A stretch of DNA of 64,000 bases from Photobacterium chitinilyticum. Lineage in GTDB: Bacteria > Pseudomonadota > Gammaproteobacteria > Enterobacterales > Vibrionaceae. Below, in pieces: positions 9,651 to 19,621 of this stretch. Made by a program: the position numbers and the translations under genes. The first letter of the stretch is position 1. Every line of letters begins with the position of its first letter. The stretch is taken from positions 549,385 through 613,384 of the forward strand of contig NZ_RJLM01000002.1 of the NCBI RefSeq assembly GCF_004104355.1. Reading direction: 5' to 3'. The notes below the pieces were generated by a model. That model did no database searches, had not been told where the DNA came from, and saw only the letters and a list, made by a program, of their open reading frames with translations.

Positions 9651-11063
9651 TTATTGAGATTGGGCCTTTTTAATTCGCTTGCTCAAGGCGGGTTGCGAGA
9701 TCCCAAGCAGTTTGGAAGCCAGCGACTGGTTTCCCTGAGCCCGGAGCATTGCCTCGTTGACCAATAGATCCCCGACTTCCTGTAAGGTTGGCAGGGGACG
9801 CTCCGGATTAAATAGCATCTGATCGGTATGCGTCTCCGGCTCTGGAGCCGCTATATCCTGATCAAGTACCTGGCGAAAAACGTCCATCGACAGCATGCGA
9901 GAGCGATGCAGGCTCATGGCATCAAAAGCCAGTGCCCGTAATTCACGCACATTGCCGGGGAACGCATAGTTGGCCAGTAATACCGGAAGTTCCTTGGGGA
10001 TTGTCGGCTTGTTTTTACCGAGCTCATTAGCCGCTTCTTGAAGAAAGTGTTCTAGCAGCAGCGGAATATCGCTGTTGCGTTGGCGGAGCGGCGGAATATC
10101 AACCCGGTGGGTTTTAAGGCGGTAGAAGAGATCTTTGCGAAATTCACCATTTTTCTGTTTTTGTGTCAGATCCTGGTGAGTGGCGACGACGACTCGTGCC
10201 CGAAGACGCTTTGGTCTGTCGCTGCCCAGCGGGTAGTATTCGCCTTCTTGCAACAGGCGCAGCAGTTTAACTTGTGATGCTTGGCTTAAATCGCCGATCT
10301 CATCGAGAAACAGGGTGCCGCCTGCAGCCTGTTCGATGAGTCCGGCCCGGGCTTTGTCTGCACCTGTAAACGCGCCGCGGTGATGGCCAAACAGGGTATC
10401 GGCAAAGACGTTGTCATCTAGCCCGGCGACATTAACGCTGATCAACGATCCTGTGCGGTTGCTCAGGGTGTGGATGGCCTGCGCAATCAGCTCCTTGCCG
10501 ACACCGCTTTCACCGCAGATCATCACAGGCTGACTGCTGGGGGCGACCGATTCTAGATATTGAAATACTGAGCGCATGCCTTTGTCTTCGGTAATGATCG
10601 ACGAAAAAGCTTCTGGTCGCTCTAGCGTATCGGTCAGAAAGCGTCGGCGAAGTTCTTGGTTTTCAAGGCGCATCTCCTGCATCAGGATGGCACGCTTGAT
10701 CCCCTCGATAAGCCGGTCTTCTTCGGTTGTTTTGACGAAGTAATCGTAGGCACCAAGACGGATACAGTTTACTGCTGTTTCCAGCTGGTTCAGGCCACTA
10801 ATGATGATGACCCCGATTTCGGGGTACTCCTCGACGATTTGTTGAAGCAGGACTTCGCCAGAGACGTTGGGCATTGTTAGATCCAGCAGCACCAGGCCGA
10901 TATTTTCCTGGGCGATAGTATCCATTACATTTCGGCTGTCCTGGCATTGGAAAATATGGTTGATGCCGCCCCGTCGTTCCAGAACGATACTGAGGCTGCG
11001 CAGAAAAGCGGCTTCGTCATCGACCAGCAATACGCCAAAAGTAGGATAGCGATTAATATTCAT
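9651..11063 (-). CDS. Sigma-54-dependent response regulator, DctD/NtrC type
   Basis: Enhancer-binding activator of 470 residues. The receiver domain (about 10-125) has the acidic pair VDDE, the phosphoacceptor Asp61 in LLDLTMP and the conserved lysine in YFVKT. The AAA+ domain (about 150-380) has Walker A GESGVGKE, the sigma-54 contact loop GAFTGAD, Walker B LFLDEIGD and the FPGNVREL motif. A Fis-type helix-turn-helix forms the C-terminus ([20 protein letters not shown]). The start ATG overlaps the stop of the upstream kinase gene by one base (TAATG), which indicates translational coupling. The most likely target is the sigma-54 promoter of the symporter gene just downstream. Confidence 0.93.
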   Translation of the reverse strand: MNINRYPTFGVLLVDDEAAFLRSLSIVLERRGGINHIFQCQDSRNVMDTIAQENIGLVLLDLTMPNVSGEVLLQQIVEEYPEIGVIIISGLNQLETAVNCIRLGAYDYFVKTTEEDRLIEGIKRAILMQEMRLENQELRRRFLTDTLERPEAFSSIITEDKGMRSVFQYLESVAPSSQPVMICGESGVGKELIAQAIHTLSNRTGSLISVNVAGLDDNVFADTLFGHHRGAFTGADKARAGLIEQAAGGTLFLDEIGDLSQASQVKLLRLLQEGEYYPLGSDRPKRLRARVVVATHQDLTQKQKNGEFRKDLFYRLKTHRVDIPPLRQRNSDIPLLLEHFLQEAANELGKNKPTIPKELPVLLANYAFPGNVRELRALAFDAMSLHRSRMLSMDVFRQVLDQDIAAPEPETHTDQMLFNPERPLPTLQEVGDLLVNEAMLRAQGNQSLASKLLGISQPALSKRIKKAQSQ

Positions 11064-12787
11064 TAAGATGTAGTTCCTTTAATGGCTGGTAGCGAGAGTG
11101 TCACACAAGTCCCTTGGGTGAGTTTGGAGTTGTAAGTTAAGGTGCCGCCATGTTCCTGGACAATGCTAAAAGAGACGGATAACCCGAGGCCTGTTCCGTC
11201 TTGTTCCCGCTTGGTTGTGAAGAAGGGATCGCTCAGGTGGGGCAGGTGCTCGGGATCTATGCCTCGACCTTGGTCGCAGATCTCGAACTTCAGCATATTT
11301 TCTTGAGCAAGATAGAACGTCCGAACTGAAATACTATTGTCGGTACTCTCCAGTGCCTGACAGGCATTGATGATTAAATTGATCACGACCTGCTCGATGC
11401 GCTGGGCATTGCCCTCAAAGCATGGCAGTTTATCGGTGTACTCTACCTTAAAATGCTGTGTCGACTTGGAAATAGTGTTGTCGACCAGACGGATGGCGGT
11501 CGCGACAACATCGTTGAGATCAACCGTTTCACTGAGGTCGGTCGGTTCCTGACGGGCAAAATCCCTGAGATCATCAACAATTCTGCGGATCCTGTGAGTT
11601 CCGGTCAGCATATCGTCAAGCATCGGCGGGATCTCATCACGCATACGGCTGTATTCCAGTCCGCCAATGAGAAAATCGCCATGTTCGTGATAATGGGCCT
11701 CAAGAATGTCCTCGGCGTCTTGGTAGACGTCTTTGAGAATAGGCAGGTTCAGCAGCAACAGGCTACTTGGGTTGTTGATCTCGTGGGCAACGCCAGAAAC
11801 CAGGATCCCCAAAGATGTCATTTTGTCGGCCTGAATTAACTGCTGCTGTTGCAGTTGCTGTTCTTGAGTGCGTCGTGTGACCTCTCGGCTTAGAGCCCGA
11901 TTCCAGAACATGATGATGCTAAGGATTAGTAGCAGAAGAGTAGAGATAAAAGCTGCTGCCATCCCGAGTTTTTTCCAGCTTACACCCTGGTCTTCCAAAG
12001 GCCCCAGCCACTTGTCATACAGCGCCTGTTGACGTCCGGTATTTTTGAGGATAGCCAGCCCTTCGCTAAATTGGGCCAGCAGATCTTGTTTGCCTTTTAA
12101 CACGGAATAGCCGTAAAACTGGGCACTGAAGGGTTTGCCTGCCGGAATGATGTTTGAAAGCTCAAGTACCTTGCCTGTATAGAGGCCGGGAAGGTTGGCA
12201 ACAAGGGCATAATCATGTTGTCCAGATGCCAGCAGCCTTAGGGCGTCGGCATGAGTATCAACCAGTATGAGATTGGCACCGACATTATTTTGCAATAGGT
12301 AGTCATGCATGATGCCGCCGTTTTGTACGATGACTTCTTTGTCTTTTAATTCATTGAGCTCAGAGATGGTCGGCGAGCCCTTACGGGCGAAAACCGATTG
12401 GTGTACAACGGCATGAGCCGGCGAAAAGTCATAGTCCCTCGCCCTTGCCTTGGAGAACACCATTCCCTGCAGGGCATCAATTTCACCGGTTTCAAGTTTA
12501 TGGCGCATTTCGTCCCAGCCGCCGAGCTGAATGTCGACTTTGATCCCCATGACTTCGGCAATTGCCAGGGTCAGCTCGGTATTGTAGCCGTCTGGTTCAC
12601 CGTTCTCGTTGAGAAACTCATAGGGTGGGTAGTTGTGATCGCCTCCGACCCGAATTGTATCGCCGTGTCCCGAGGCTTCGGCCGGAGGTGTGCCGACAGT
12701 TGCCAAGCAGACAAATACCAAGGAGGCAAGCGCCAACAGGAGGGGGCTGAGCAGGGCTCTCTTTGAAGTGGATGGCGCGAATATCAT
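11063..12787 (-). CDS. Sensor histidine kinase with periplasmic solute-binding domain
   Basis: Membrane kinase of 574 residues. A signal peptide or first membrane anchor covers residues 1-39. A periplasmic SBP_bac_3 domain (about 42-262) shows NYPPYEFLNENGEPDGYN and GEIDALQGM, typical of amino-acid or small-acid receptors. One membrane span lies at about 272-295. The HisKA domain has its phosphorylated His335 in SGVAHEINNP, and the HATPase has the N box, DQGRGID and GTGLGLS. Unlike PDC-type DctB proteins, sensing here uses a binding-protein fold. It is co-transcribed with the response regulator and close to a DAACS transporter, so glutamate, aspartate or a related dicarboxylate is the probable signal (inference). 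Confidence 0.92.
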   Translation of the reverse strand: MIFAPSTSKRALLSPLLLALASLVFVCLATVGTPPAEASGHGDTIRVGGDHNYPPYEFLNENGEPDGYNTELTLAIAEVMGIKVDIQLGGWDEMRHKLETGEIDALQGMVFSKARARDYDFSPAHAVVHQSVFARKGSPTISELNELKDKEVIVQNGGIMHDYLLQNNVGANLILVDTHADALRLLASGQHDYALVANLPGLYTGKVLELSNIIPAGKPFSAQFYGYSVLKGKQDLLAQFSEGLAILKNTGRQQALYDKWLGPLEDQGVSWKKLGMAAAFISTLLLLILSIIMFWNRALSREVTRRTQEQQLQQQQLIQADKMTSLGILVSGVAHEINNPSSLLLLNLPILKDVYQDAEDILEAHYHEHGDFLIGGLEYSRMRDEIPPMLDDMLTGTHRIRRIVDDLRDFARQEPTDLSETVDLNDVVATAIRLVDNTISKSTQHFKVEYTDKLPCFEGNAQRIEQVVINLIINACQALESTDNSISVRTFYLAQENMLKFEICDQGRGIDPEHLPHLSDPFFTTKREQDGTGLGLSVSFSIVQEHGGTLTYNSKLTQGTCVTLSLPAIKGTTS

Positions 12788-12936
12788 ACTGTTTCCCTTA
12801 GTGTCGAACGCTTAACTGATGAAAGATGCCGTCAGCGTTGATCTAAGTCGCTAGTCTGTCGGTGGCTTTGTTATTGATAGTTTATATATTTGTAGCAAAT
12901 AGCCAAGAAGTATAACAAGGGGAGGGGTAGTAATAG

Positions 12937-12960
12937 CGCCCTCAAGCTGGCTTGAGGGCG
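12937..12960. terminator. Probable hairpin terminator after the M20 peptidase gene
   Basis: A 10-bp perfect GC-rich stem (12937-12946 with 12951-12960), 4-base loop. No clear T-tract follows on either strand, so termination strength is uncertain. It separates the kinase operon from the M20 peptidase gene. Confidence 0.4.
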
Positions 12961-13037
12961 TAATGCAGACTTCTATGTAAAGTAAACGGCGAAGTAAGGT
13001 GTGAAGTAGATGCGGGACCGTACTTCTATTGAGTGTT

Positions 13038-14147
13038 TCAGGGCTGCTGGGGAGAACTGTAGTGGCTAACTATTGTAGTTACTTCATCAATACGGCGACT
13101 AAAACTGCGTTTGGATGCACGTTCAAACTCGGTATGGTCGCCGTCGCCATAGGGGCCGAAACCATCGAGAGTAGGTAGCCCTGCACCTGATGTCACATTG
13201 GCATCACTGACGCCACCACGTTGCTCGGTTTTGAGCGGATAACCCAATAACTGAGAGAGCTTATCGAGGAGTTGTTGCTGCTCTTGCGACGGTATCATGA
13301 CATCCCGCTGAAGACCGCCGTTTAGCGAGGCTTCGACACCGTCGACGCCATGCTGGTGGAGCAGCCGGGGGATAGCTTCAAGTATTCGTTGTTGTTCTGT
13401 TGTCTGAGTAAAGCGAGCTTCGACCATTAGCTGGGCATGAGGTGAGATAGTGTTGGCACTGATCCCCCCTTTGATCTTCCCTACATTGATGGTGCTTCCT
13501 TTTTTGATATTGGTAAGCTCGGTTAGCGAAATTAGTAGTTTGGCCGCTGCAAGGTTGGCATTTTTTCCGTAGCTATATTGGTTACCGGCATGAGCCGCAA
13601 CCCCGTTGAGCTCAACGCTATAGGTGGCGACCCCTTTGCGCCCATTGACGACTTCGTGATTTTCGCCTGCGGCTTCGAAATCCAAACAGGCATCATAGTT
13701 GGCTGCAAGTTCACGGGTGAGTGCTTTGCTGTCATCACTGCCGGTCTCTTCATCACTGACTAAGAGAAAATCGACATTGTAAAGCTGCCCGTGCTCGGCA
13801 TATACATTGCGCAGAGCAGAGAGAGCAACAAAATTCCCTCCTTTCATATCGCAACTGCCCGGGCCATAGATCCATTCATCATTTTCCCTGTAGCCCTCGA
13901 AGGAATGCGGCGGAAAAACAGTATCCAAATGCCCCATAAGCAGCAGCTTCGGCTTTCCTTCTATCTTTGAGCTGCTAAATAGGCGATGATCGCCGATGTG
14001 TTCACGATGAAATACTGTCGTGCACATTCCCAAATCTTCCAGCCAGCCCTGCATCAGCCTGCCATTTGTATCGACCCCTTCCTTGTTTTGTGTCCATGAG
14101 TTTTCTTCTATCAATGCTTTGAGATCAGCGAAATTGATACTTTTCAC
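13038..14147 (-). CDS. M20 metallopeptidase, carboxypeptidase G2-like
   Basis: Predicted cytoplasmic zinc peptidase, 369 residues from the GTG at 14147. I chose this start because an AGGAA lies 7 bases before it and the longer frame to 14213 adds non-conserved residues. Motifs of the M20 active site are complete: HLDTVF with His73 and Asp75, GPGSCDMKGG with the bridging Asp100, SDEETGS with catalytic Glu133 and metal ligand Glu134, and GDGDHTE near the C-terminus with the last zinc histidine. The opening SWTQNKEGVDTNG is like glutamate carboxypeptidases (CPG2), which release C-terminal glutamate. There is no signal peptide. It diverges from the ATP-grasp/M14 operon and probably works with it. 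Confidence 0.85.
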   Translation of the reverse strand: MKSINFADLKALIEENSWTQNKEGVDTNGRLMQGWLEDLGMCTTVFHREHIGDHRLFSSSKIEGKPKLLLMGHLDTVFPPHSFEGYRENDEWIYGPGSCDMKGGNFVALSALRNVYAEHGQLYNVDFLLVSDEETGSDDSKALTRELAANYDACLDFEAAGENHEVVNGRKGVATYSVELNGVAAHAGNQYSYGKNANLAAAKLLISLTELTNIKKGSTINVGKIKGGISANTISPHAQLMVEARFTQTTEQQRILEAIPRLLHQHGVDGVEASLNGGLQRDVMIPSQEQQQLLDKLSQLLGYPLKTEQRGGVSDANVTSGAGLPTLDGFGPYGDGDHTEFERASKRSFSRRIDEVTTIVSHYSSPQQP

Positions 14148-14323
14148 AACTTGATTCCTTCCTAAGATTTTGTGAACAGTTAAATTCTCGGAGAGAATTC
14201 CCACCTGGCTCACTGTTATCCACTATACGCAACATTATGATATGAAACCATATTACTACCTTGTTGTTTTGTTTGTGTGCTTTAGCGGCATTTTTTGAGG
14301 CTCGAGTGATTAAGGAGTGAATC

Positions 14324-15331
14324 ATGATCCCCCATTGTGTTGGTTTGTGGATGTACCAAAATTCAGGTGGAACAGAGATAGAGCGCAAGATTGTTACTCA
14401 GTTAAAAGACAGAAATATTGAAGCGGTTACCGGGCTGGACTTAGGTCAGGCATCGGCTCATAACGGCAGTATTTTTTGCAACGGCTATATGATGGATGAG
14501 TTAGACCTGTTTTTTTCCTATAACGCCGGTCAGCAGAGTCCGTTTCAAGTCTATTTGTACCAGACTTTGAGCAGTATGATCCCTACCATCAACAACTACA
14601 CGGCGTTTGAACTGACTGAAGACAAGTTTCGGACAGCACATCTGCTAAAGAAACACGGTATTCCTAGCTCGGATTATATTGTTTGTAACAAAAATAATAT
14701 CGAACAGCTTAAGGAACACTTGCGTTTTTGGCAGGGCAAGGCTATTTGCAAGCCGGTAAACGGCTGGGGCGGCAATGGGATCATTAAACTTGAAAGCGAG
14801 CGTGATCTTGATTTGATTCACCCGTATATCACCAAACAAAACTCGCCTCAGTTCTACATCGAGCGGGTGATCGAAAATGATTTTACCGACTACCGAATTG
14901 ATATTGTCGATAATAAGTTTGTTGCTTGCTATGGCCGCAAAGCAGCGTCGGGAAGCTGGAAAACGAATGTTACCAGCGGAGGCAGTGTGATCTGCCGTGA
15001 ACCCTCTTCAGAGGTGATAGAGCTGGCACTGAAGGCTGCCAAAATAACCGGATTGGAAGTGGCAGGTGTCGATATTATCTACGACATCGAACATCAGCAA
15101 TATGTGGTACTGGAAGTTAACGGGATCCCGGCTTTTGCTACTCCGGATCAAGAACAAGCCGGACTTAACTTCAACGATACAAAAATTTCGTATTTGGTCG
15201 ATCTTATTGAGCGTACCGTCTGCAAAGAAAAGGCCAGCAAAGAAAAGACCAATGGATTAGAAGCCTCTATTGTTGATCTTGCTGCAATAGATCTCGCCTC
15301 AGCCTCTCATGTTAAGGAAGAAACACTATGA
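14324..15331 (+). CDS. RimK-like ATP-grasp amide ligase
   Basis: Predicted cytoplasmic ligase of 335 residues that would join a carboxylate to an amine using ATP through an acyl phosphate. The ATP-grasp core (about 95-285) shows CKPVNGWGGNGI (Lys143, glycine-rich lid), DYRIDIVDNKFVACYGRKA, the RimK-type SGSWKTNVTSGG, GLEVAGVDII and the metal motif LEVNGIP with Glu264 and Asn266 intact. Donor and acceptor cannot be read from sequence; relatives add glutamate to proteins or make small peptides. A strong Shine-Dalgarno (AAGGAG) precedes the ATG. The stop overlaps the next ATP-grasp gene by four bases (ATGA), so both are translated together. The last 45 residues are a lysine- and alanine-rich tail. 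Confidence 0.88.
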   Translation: MIPHCVGLWMYQNSGGTEIERKIVTQLKDRNIEAVTGLDLGQASAHNGSIFCNGYMMDELDLFFSYNAGQQSPFQVYLYQTLSSMIPTINNYTAFELTEDKFRTAHLLKKHGIPSSDYIVCNKNNIEQLKEHLRFWQGKAICKPVNGWGGNGIIKLESERDLDLIHPYITKQNSPQFYIERVIENDFTDYRIDIVDNKFVACYGRKAASGSWKTNVTSGGSVICREPSSEVIELALKAAKITGLEVAGVDIIYDIEHQQYVVLEVNGIPAFATPDQEQAGLNFNDTKISYLVDLIERTVCKEKASKEKTNGLEASIVDLAAIDLASASHVKEETL

Positions 15332-16830
15332 CCTCGCCAAAGCAGTCTTTGCCAACGATCGGTATGCTTTATCTCGACCATGTTCTGCGTTTTTTCGACA
15401 AATCCAACTTCAAGGGGTGGCCGGAGAAGATTGAGCAGGTGGTTTATCATTGGGGAAATGACAAGCAACGTTTTATTGATGAGGTCAAACGAAAGAAAAT
15501 TGATGTGCTAATCGGTAATGTGCCGGCTACGGCCTATGAAACGTTTCGTGAGATAGCCCGTGCGTTACCCAAGGTGAGGTTTATACCGACTCTGGATAGT
15601 CAGTTCAGCAATAAATCCAAGGAAAATGTCACTCACTTTTGTCACAAATACCAGCTGCCGATCCCGAAAACCGAGATTTTTTATCAGGTTGATGAAGCAT
15701 TGGCTTATATCAACAACACCCAATACCCTAAAATTGTGAAACGCTCTTATGGCCCGTCGAATTATGGTGGCTACTTTGTTCATAAGATCGATAGCGCAGA
15801 AGAGGCGGTGCGTTTGTTTTCTGAAAAACGTTACTATCCTGCCTATATTCAGGACTTTGTTCCTATGAAGGCAGATATTCGGGTCATGTTGGTGGGTCAC
15901 CAGCCTGTGTGTGCGTTTTGGCGTCGCCCTCCAGAAGGGGAGTGGCTAACCAATACCAGCCAGGGTGGCAGTATGGATTATCAGGACGTACCGCAAGAGG
16001 TGCTGGATCTGTCAGTAAGGGCATCCAAAGCCGCCAATGCCGAGTATTGGGCCTGTGATATCGCTGTCAGTACCAAGGATGAATACACCATCTTGGAGTG
16101 TGCGACGGCATTTGCGGCATTTCCATATATTCGTGACTGGATTGGACAATATCTAATGTGGCTGTTGGCACCTCAGTATTTCGGCAAGCCGCACTTTGTA
16201 CATAAGAACTGGGAAGAACTCGGCAAGATAGATGCATCATTATTGCGCACGATGCGTCACATCACTTTCGGCCAAGCCAGCAGCTCGACAGATACCGGTG
16301 AGTATGCACCAGCTGATGAGCAGTACTCGGTGCTAAAAACGCATCACATGCCAGGTGAAGAGTGGCCGAGTGAAGCTTGGAATTTCCAGGATATGCATCA
16401 CCAAGGGCAAGGAAACCCTTATATGGCTCAGGAGCCTGTGGCGGATTGTCATCACGAGGATCAGAATCAGGCTGAACACCTTCTCGATAGTGGGATAGAA
16501 GATTGTTCGAATGTCACTGTGATGGGTAAAACCGATACCGAGCGTCAAACAGATGTCGCGTGCGAAACGGATACCGAGATCGAGACTGCTCCCGAATCCA
16601 AAACGGAGTCCGTTCAGGTATATGAGCCCGAGCAGCTTGTGGCGTTCTTTAAAGGTGTGAAGGGTATTGGTCAAACTTTGGCGCAGGAGATTGTAGAAAC
16701 ACTTGGAGTTACCGGTGTCTTATATGCATTGGAGCACGAGCCGCAGCAGTTAATGACGTTCAGAAATCTGAAGCAGAAAAAACTGGAGGCGATCCTCCGT
16801 TGCTGGAAAGAAAACGAGCGGGTTAGCTAG
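15328..16830 (+). CDS. Second ATP-grasp protein fused to a helix-hairpin-helix domain
   Basis: A 500-residue protein with three parts. An N-terminal ATP-grasp region (about 95-285) has KIVKRSYGPSNYGGYFV, the RimK-like EGEWLTNTSQGG and WACDIAV, but where active enzymes have Glu-x-Asn it reads ILECATAF (Glu257, Ala259), so the metal-binding asparagine is missing. A long acidic, Gln/His/Thr-rich linker covers about 315-428. The C-terminus (about 440-495) contains FFKGVKGIGQTLAQEIVETLG followed by a second hairpin-like unit, a helix-hairpin-helix pair resembling those of RecD2 or RuvA. Such domains usually bind DNA. The enzyme may be altered or may act as a partner to the upstream ligase. It starts inside the upstream stop codon and lies 9 bases before the M14 gene. 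Confidence 0.8.
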   Translation: MTSPKQSLPTIGMLYLDHVLRFFDKSNFKGWPEKIEQVVYHWGNDKQRFIDEVKRKKIDVLIGNVPATAYETFREIARALPKVRFIPTLDSQFSNKSKENVTHFCHKYQLPIPKTEIFYQVDEALAYINNTQYPKIVKRSYGPSNYGGYFVHKIDSAEEAVRLFSEKRYYPAYIQDFVPMKADIRVMLVGHQPVCAFWRRPPEGEWLTNTSQGGSMDYQDVPQEVLDLSVRASKAANAEYWACDIAVSTKDEYTILECATAFAAFPYIRDWIGQYLMWLLAPQYFGKPHFVHKNWEELGKIDASLLRTMRHITFGQASSSTDTGEYAPADEQYSVLKTHHMPGEEWPSEAWNFQDMHHQGQGNPYMAQEPVADCHHEDQNQAEHLLDSGIEDCSNVTVMGKTDTERQTDVACETDTEIETAPESKTESVQVYEPEQLVAFFKGVKGIGQTLAQEIVETLGVTGVLYALEHEPQQLMTFRNLKQKKLEAILRCWKENERVS

Positions 16831-16839
16831 GGGGCTGTT

Positions 16840-19497
16840 ATGAAGAAACAATACCTGTCTTATCAGGAGACGGTCGATTTTCTGGCTCAGGCAATGGAAA
16901 AGTATCCCCATTTGATACGGCTGGAAAGTATTGGTGATACTCATGAAGGTCGCCCGATCATGATGGTGACAGTGTCACAGGATGTCGCCTATGCCAATCT
17001 CAAACCGGCGCTGTTATATACCGGGACTATTCATGCCCGAGAGTGGATCGGTATAGAACTTGCGGTGAACTTTATCCAGTATCTGTTGGATAATTATCCC
17101 AGTAATCCGGATGTTGTCGAGGCGTTGACGCGTAATACGCTCTATATGGTGCCCTGCCTTAACCCTGATGGCTTCGAGTATTCACGTAAGCACTTCTCTT
17201 TTTGGCGCAAGAATCGTCGAGATAATGGTGACGGTACATTCGGGGTGGATTTGAACCGCAACTTTGGTATCAACTTCCGTCGATCGGGTGATACCCAGTC
17301 GAATATCTATGGTGGGCCAGAGCCGTTCTCGGAGCCAGAAACCCAGGCAATTAAAGGGTTTGTCGAAGCTCACGATAATATTCGTTTAGCCTTGGATTAC
17401 CATTCGCAGGGTAACGTGTTCTTTCCCGCGCATAAATTCAACCATGAGGCTGAAATAGAAGGCACTGATCTTAATGTTTTGTGCGCCAATATGGCGCAGG
17501 AAATCTATAAGGTAACTCAGCGCCAATACGGTATTCATCGCGGCAAGCCGCCTGCTAACCTGATCCACGGTAGCGGGCGTGAGTATTACTATGATCGTGG
17601 AATCTTATCGGCCGTGGTTGAGGTGGGTAGCCGGAATATTCCAGATTACCTGATTAATATGTCGCAGAGCGTAGATGAAAATATTCCGGCTTTATTGTAC
17701 GCACTGAGTAGTGCGATTAATTACTCTGATTTAGCTCCTATGCGCCCGGAAAACTTTACGGTTATGGATGTGTCGGCCAATCAGGCAGTACTCGCTTGGG
17801 ATCACTCACCAGACGATGAAGGTTGCTATTATCAGGTATATCGCAGCGAGTCGCCTAAGTATCATTGCACCAGGGAGAACTTAATAGCGATCACCTCGCA
17901 GAGTGAATATACCGATAAGCAGTTAAAGTCGGGATATCGTTATTACTATAATTTGCGCAAAGTGAATCGGGTGAGCCGGATCAAGTCACCATTTGCACCT
18001 GAAGTGAAGATCAAGACCTGTCTCGAAAAAGACGAGTTCTCATTCACCCTGTTCCCCAAACCAGAACAAATTGGCTATGTTGGCGAGCTGACTTCGGGGC
18101 AAAACACTGATCATTTTGGCTATAACTCCCTGTTTATCGGAGTTAATAAAACCAAGGGAGTGTGTTACGGCGTTATTGCATTCGATATGGACCGGATCCC
18201 ATCGGATGCCATCATCAAAAATGCGATGTTCTCTCTTTATCCGATGAATCGAGTCGGGGCCAAGATTGAAAACTATGGTGAATGGTCGGTATCGATCCTA
18301 AACCCGGACGATATCAATGAGTTGTTTCATTTTGATGATATTCATGATGCGACACCATTGCAGACACTGGGAGATGCGATTGACTCTGATCAGCTGACTC
18401 AGGGAATATGGAAGAGCTGGCGTTTCAGCGCGATGGAAAGACTGCTAATACAGGATCAGCTCGAAAAAGGCCAGTTGTTGCTTCGCTTGCAGGGGCCAGA
18501 TAGCCTGCCGCTGAGCAACGACTCCCAAATGATGCAATTTGATATTGGCTATGGTCGTTTTGGTGGTGGTATCCACTACCGACCCTGCCTGGATCTTATC
18601 TATACTCGTCGTCCCTATCAGCTAGCACTTGCGGCAACGGATAGTCATACCATCAGCCAGGACAAGCCGCAGCAAAGTGTATTGCAATGTGGCTTTGATG
18701 CTGAAGGCGAAACGGTATTCGGTCAGGTTGCGTTTTCAATGTCTTGCATCAGTGATGAGTCAGATATCGTGATCACTCAGGCCTACTTTACGATCGAGAG
18801 TGAATCATTAAGTGGGGTATCGCACCCGATGCGGATTACGGTGGAAATTGCCGAACTGGATAACCTTGATTTTGATAGCGTTAAACATCGGGAAAAAATC
18901 GAGTTTCTTGGTTACGAGATAAGCAGCCAGGATCTGGCCAAATCACCACGACAGAGCTTTATGTTCGATAGCTCGGCAAGACAGCATCTTGAGTTGTTCC
19001 ACAGTGAAAAGAGAACCGTCAATTTGATCATTCGTGCCACTTCGGCATCACGTCAGAAAGAGGCGATGGTGAACTGGCAGTCAATAGATAGTGAACAGCG
19101 CCCACAGTTGGTGATCGAATATATCGAGCGTCGCAAACAAGCTCTGGATGCTCCTCAAGAGTTAACCGCTACATTGGATAACGGTTTGGTGAAGTTGACC
19201 TGGACTAACCCGGCTCATCCGGATTTTGTCGGATCATACGTGGTTCGTAATAGCTTTCATCCACCGCGTTCGCCTTTTGATGGTGTGAAGCTGTACGCTG
19301 GAAAAGACAACTATACGTTCGACCGGTTTGGTAATGCCAACATGCCTAAATATTACTCGGTCTTTAGCTATGACAATGTACCTAACTACTCGGTGCCCGT
19401 GTCGTTAAAGTTCAGTGCCGATGAGGTTACACCGGTTGAGTATGATGAGTTCGAACCACAGGACGAGGTGGAAAAACGCTACCGTGACGGTGATTAA
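16840..19497 (+). CDS. M14 zinc carboxypeptidase with FN3-like and beta-sandwich domains, no signal peptide
   Basis: Large 885-residue metallocarboxypeptidase. The catalytic domain (1-300) has the complete set: zinc ligands His65 and Glu68 in TIHAREW, His188 in LDYHSQG, substrate arginine in DLNRNFG (residue 140) and catalytic Glu261 in SAVVEVGSRN. After it come a fibronectin III-like domain (about 305-390), two beta-rich modules resembling DNRLRE/CBM-type sandwiches (about 400-740) and a second FN3-like domain (about 755-855). The N-terminus MKKQYLSYQETVDF is not a signal peptide, so the enzyme is apparently cytoplasmic, which is odd for FN3-bearing peptidases. Directly behind two ATP-grasp genes, it may trim what they add, like cytosolic deglutamylases (inference). 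Confidence 0.88.
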   Translation: MKKQYLSYQETVDFLAQAMEKYPHLIRLESIGDTHEGRPIMMVTVSQDVAYANLKPALLYTGTIHAREWIGIELAVNFIQYLLDNYPSNPDVVEALTRNTLYMVPCLNPDGFEYSRKHFSFWRKNRRDNGDGTFGVDLNRNFGINFRRSGDTQSNIYGGPEPFSEPETQAIKGFVEAHDNIRLALDYHSQGNVFFPAHKFNHEAEIEGTDLNVLCANMAQEIYKVTQRQYGIHRGKPPANLIHGSGREYYYDRGILSAVVEVGSRNIPDYLINMSQSVDENIPALLYALSSAINYSDLAPMRPENFTVMDVSANQAVLAWDHSPDDEGCYYQVYRSESPKYHCTRENLIAITSQSEYTDKQLKSGYRYYYNLRKVNRVSRIKSPFAPEVKIKTCLEKDEFSFTLFPKPEQIGYVGELTSGQNTDHFGYNSLFIGVNKTKGVCYGVIAFDMDRIPSDAIIKNAMFSLYPMNRVGAKIENYGEWSVSILNPDDINELFHFDDIHDATPLQTLGDAIDSDQLTQGIWKSWRFSAMERLLIQDQLEKGQLLLRLQGPDSLPLSNDSQMMQFDIGYGRFGGGIHYRPCLDLIYTRRPYQLALAATDSHTISQDKPQQSVLQCGFDAEGETVFGQVAFSMSCISDESDIVITQAYFTIESESLSGVSHPMRITVEIAELDNLDFDSVKHREKIEFLGYEISSQDLAKSPRQSFMFDSSARQHLELFHSEKRTVNLIIRATSASRQKEAMVNWQSIDSEQRPQLVIEYIERRKQALDAPQELTATLDNGLVKLTWTNPAHPDFVGSYVVRNSFHPPRSPFDGVKLYAGKDNYTFDRFGNANMPKYYSVFSYDNVPNYSVPVSLKFSADEVTPVEYDEFEPQDEVEKRYRDGD

Positions 19498-19621
19498 GGC
19501 TTTTAAGGGGACGCTGAACAAGGCTGCAGCAGCTAAACTGTAGTGATATCAATGAAGGATTTGTCTATAGATCTCTTTGACTCGGACGCTGATTGTCGGC
19601 GACAAGCTCTGAGGAGGAATG

